A stretch of 5,446 nt of DNA from an uncultured Coprococcus sp. (GTDB lineage: Bacteria; Bacillota; Clostridia; Lachnospirales; Lachnospiraceae), in contig USSH01000184.1 in the NCBI GenBank assembly GCA_900557435.1, forward strand, positions 1-5,446, written 5' to 3'. This document shows, one piece after another, positions 4,555 to 5,446 of this stretch (position 1 is its first letter; the number at the start of each line of letters is the position of its first letter). The notes under the pieces are model-generated. The model ran no database searches, was not told where the DNA came from, and saw nothing but the letters and a program-made list of their open reading frames with translations. The position numbers and the translations under genes were made by a program.

Positions 4555-5446
4555 ATGGCAAGAGGAAAGACAGATGTGCCAAGCATAGCACCAATAAAAG
4601 AAAAACGAACCGTTGGATATTATGTAAGAGGTTTCCTCAAGTACTTTGTACTCATATTCTTCTCGCTGTGTGCGGTTGTACCTCTTATATCATGTGTTAC
4701 AACAGCCTTCAAGACAACAGATGAGTATAAGGCTACTTCAGTAATGGAACTTCCTGAAAGCTTTCTGAACTTCAGCAACTTTGTAAAGGCATTCACGACT
4801 GCCAACATGGGTCGTGCATTCCTCAACTCAGTAATAGTCATGGTATGCGTACTTATCGTGTCAGTTGTAATAGGAACACAGCTTGCATATGTGCTTAACA
4901 GATTCAAGTTCCCGGGAAATGGATTTATCAGAACACTTTTTCTCGTAGCATCACTGCTCCCTGCAGTTGCTATGCAGGTTACAGTCTACAACATCATGGG
5001 TGATCTGAGATTCATAGATCACTTATATGGTTACATCATCATGAGCTGTGGTACAGATGTTATCTCAATCTACATCTTTATACAGTTTATGGAGAACATA
5101 TCAGTATCTCTTGACGAGTCAGCTATCGTGGATGGTGCATCATACTGGACTATCTACTGGAAGATCATACTTCCACTTCTTAAGCCGGCTATCGTTACAG
5201 CTTGTATATTGAAGGGCGTTGTAATCTACAACGAGTACTACGCTGCAAACCTTTACCTCATAAGCCCGGAGATCAAGACAATGGCTATCTCACTCTACAA
5301 GTTCGTAGGACCTATGGGCAGCCAGTACAATCTGATCTGTGCAGGTGTCATCATCTCGATGATACCGGCACTTATAGTATTCATCTGTTGTCAGAAACAG
5401 ATCTACAGTGGTATTACACAGGGTGCTGTAAAGGGTTGCAGCGTAG
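4555..5446 (+). CDS. ABC transporter permease, MalG/UgpE-like sugar importer subunit (3' end cut by window)
   Basis: This is the second channel subunit, with 297 codons visible and no stop before the window ends. Membrane segments are apparent near residues 29-50, 90-113, 124-147, 158-178, 212-228 and 262-280. The EAA loop is well conserved as DESAIVDGASYWTIYWKI then ILPLLKP (187-211, with E188, A190, D193-G194-A195, P207). It carries ESA in place of the EAA triplet. LNSVIVMV (90-97) matches the 'xNSxxVA' start of the transmembrane domain, and AYVLNRFKFPG (111-121) matches the 'AYALARFRFPG' loop of MalG-type proteins. GITQGAVKG (286-294) is the usual C-terminal end of this family, so the gene should stop shortly after the window, although three further codons (Cys-Ser-Val) are already read. 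It starts one base after the first permease. An ATPase or catabolic gene may follow but is not visible. Confidence 0.93.
   Translation, partial: MARGKTDVPSIAPIKEKRTVGYYVRGFLKYFVLIFFSLCAVVPLISCVTTAFKTTDEYKATSVMELPESFLNFSNFVKAFTTANMGRAFLNSVIVMVCVLIVSVVIGTQLAYVLNRFKFPGNGFIRTLFLVASLLPAVAMQVTVYNIMGDLRFIDHLYGYIIMSCGTDVISIYIFIQFMENISVSLDESAIVDGASYWTIYWKIILPLLKPAIVTACILKGVVIYNEYYAANLYLISPEIKTMAISLYKFVGPMGSQYNLICAGVIISMIPALIVFICCQKQIYSGITQGAVKGCSV

Noticed and set aside
4620..4907. 95-codon - strand frame inside the second permease
   Set aside because: Antisense to the first membrane segments of a conserved permease; no start signal.

Overview
The window looks like chromosomal DNA from a Gram-positive gut-type Clostridia, most likely Lachnospiraceae. 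This is inferred from strong AAGGAGG-type ribosome binding sites, an AT-rich intergenic region, a Gram-positive lipoprotein signal with an S/T/D/E-rich linker, and codon preferences (TCA for Ser, ACA for Thr, GAG, AAG). No taxonomic search was possible.

Layout: (1) 1-768, + strand: the effector-binding part of a LacI/GalR-type regulator whose DNA-binding head lies upstream of the window. (2) 781-1701, - strand: an AraC-family regulator, convergent with the LacI gene. The LacI gene's apparent terminator lies inside the 3' coding end of the AraC gene. (3) 1702-1992: an AT-rich divergent control region with candidate promoters in both directions and repeated GTGAT half-sites. (4) 1993-3438, + strand: a sugar-type ABC transporter binding lipoprotein. 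(5) 3439-3521: an intercistronic gap with a strong GC hairpin. (6) 3522-4553 and 4555-5446 (runs off the end), + strand: the two MalF-like and MalG-like permease subunits, one base apart.

Together this is a CUT1-type carbohydrate (probably oligosaccharide) import operon. The lipoprotein captures the sugar outside the membrane and the two permeases form the channel. No ATPase gene is visible, so it either follows the window or is a shared MsmK/UgpC-type ATPase encoded elsewhere. The AraC protein is placed to act on the divergent promoter, and the LacI protein is a second candidate regulator. The sugar cannot be named because no glycoside hydrolase or catabolic gene is in view.

I see no previously undescribed system here. 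The points most worth a second look are the terminator built from AraC coding sequence, the GTGAT half-site pattern between the divergent genes, the hairpin between the binding-protein and permease genes, and the basic C-terminal tail on the first permease.
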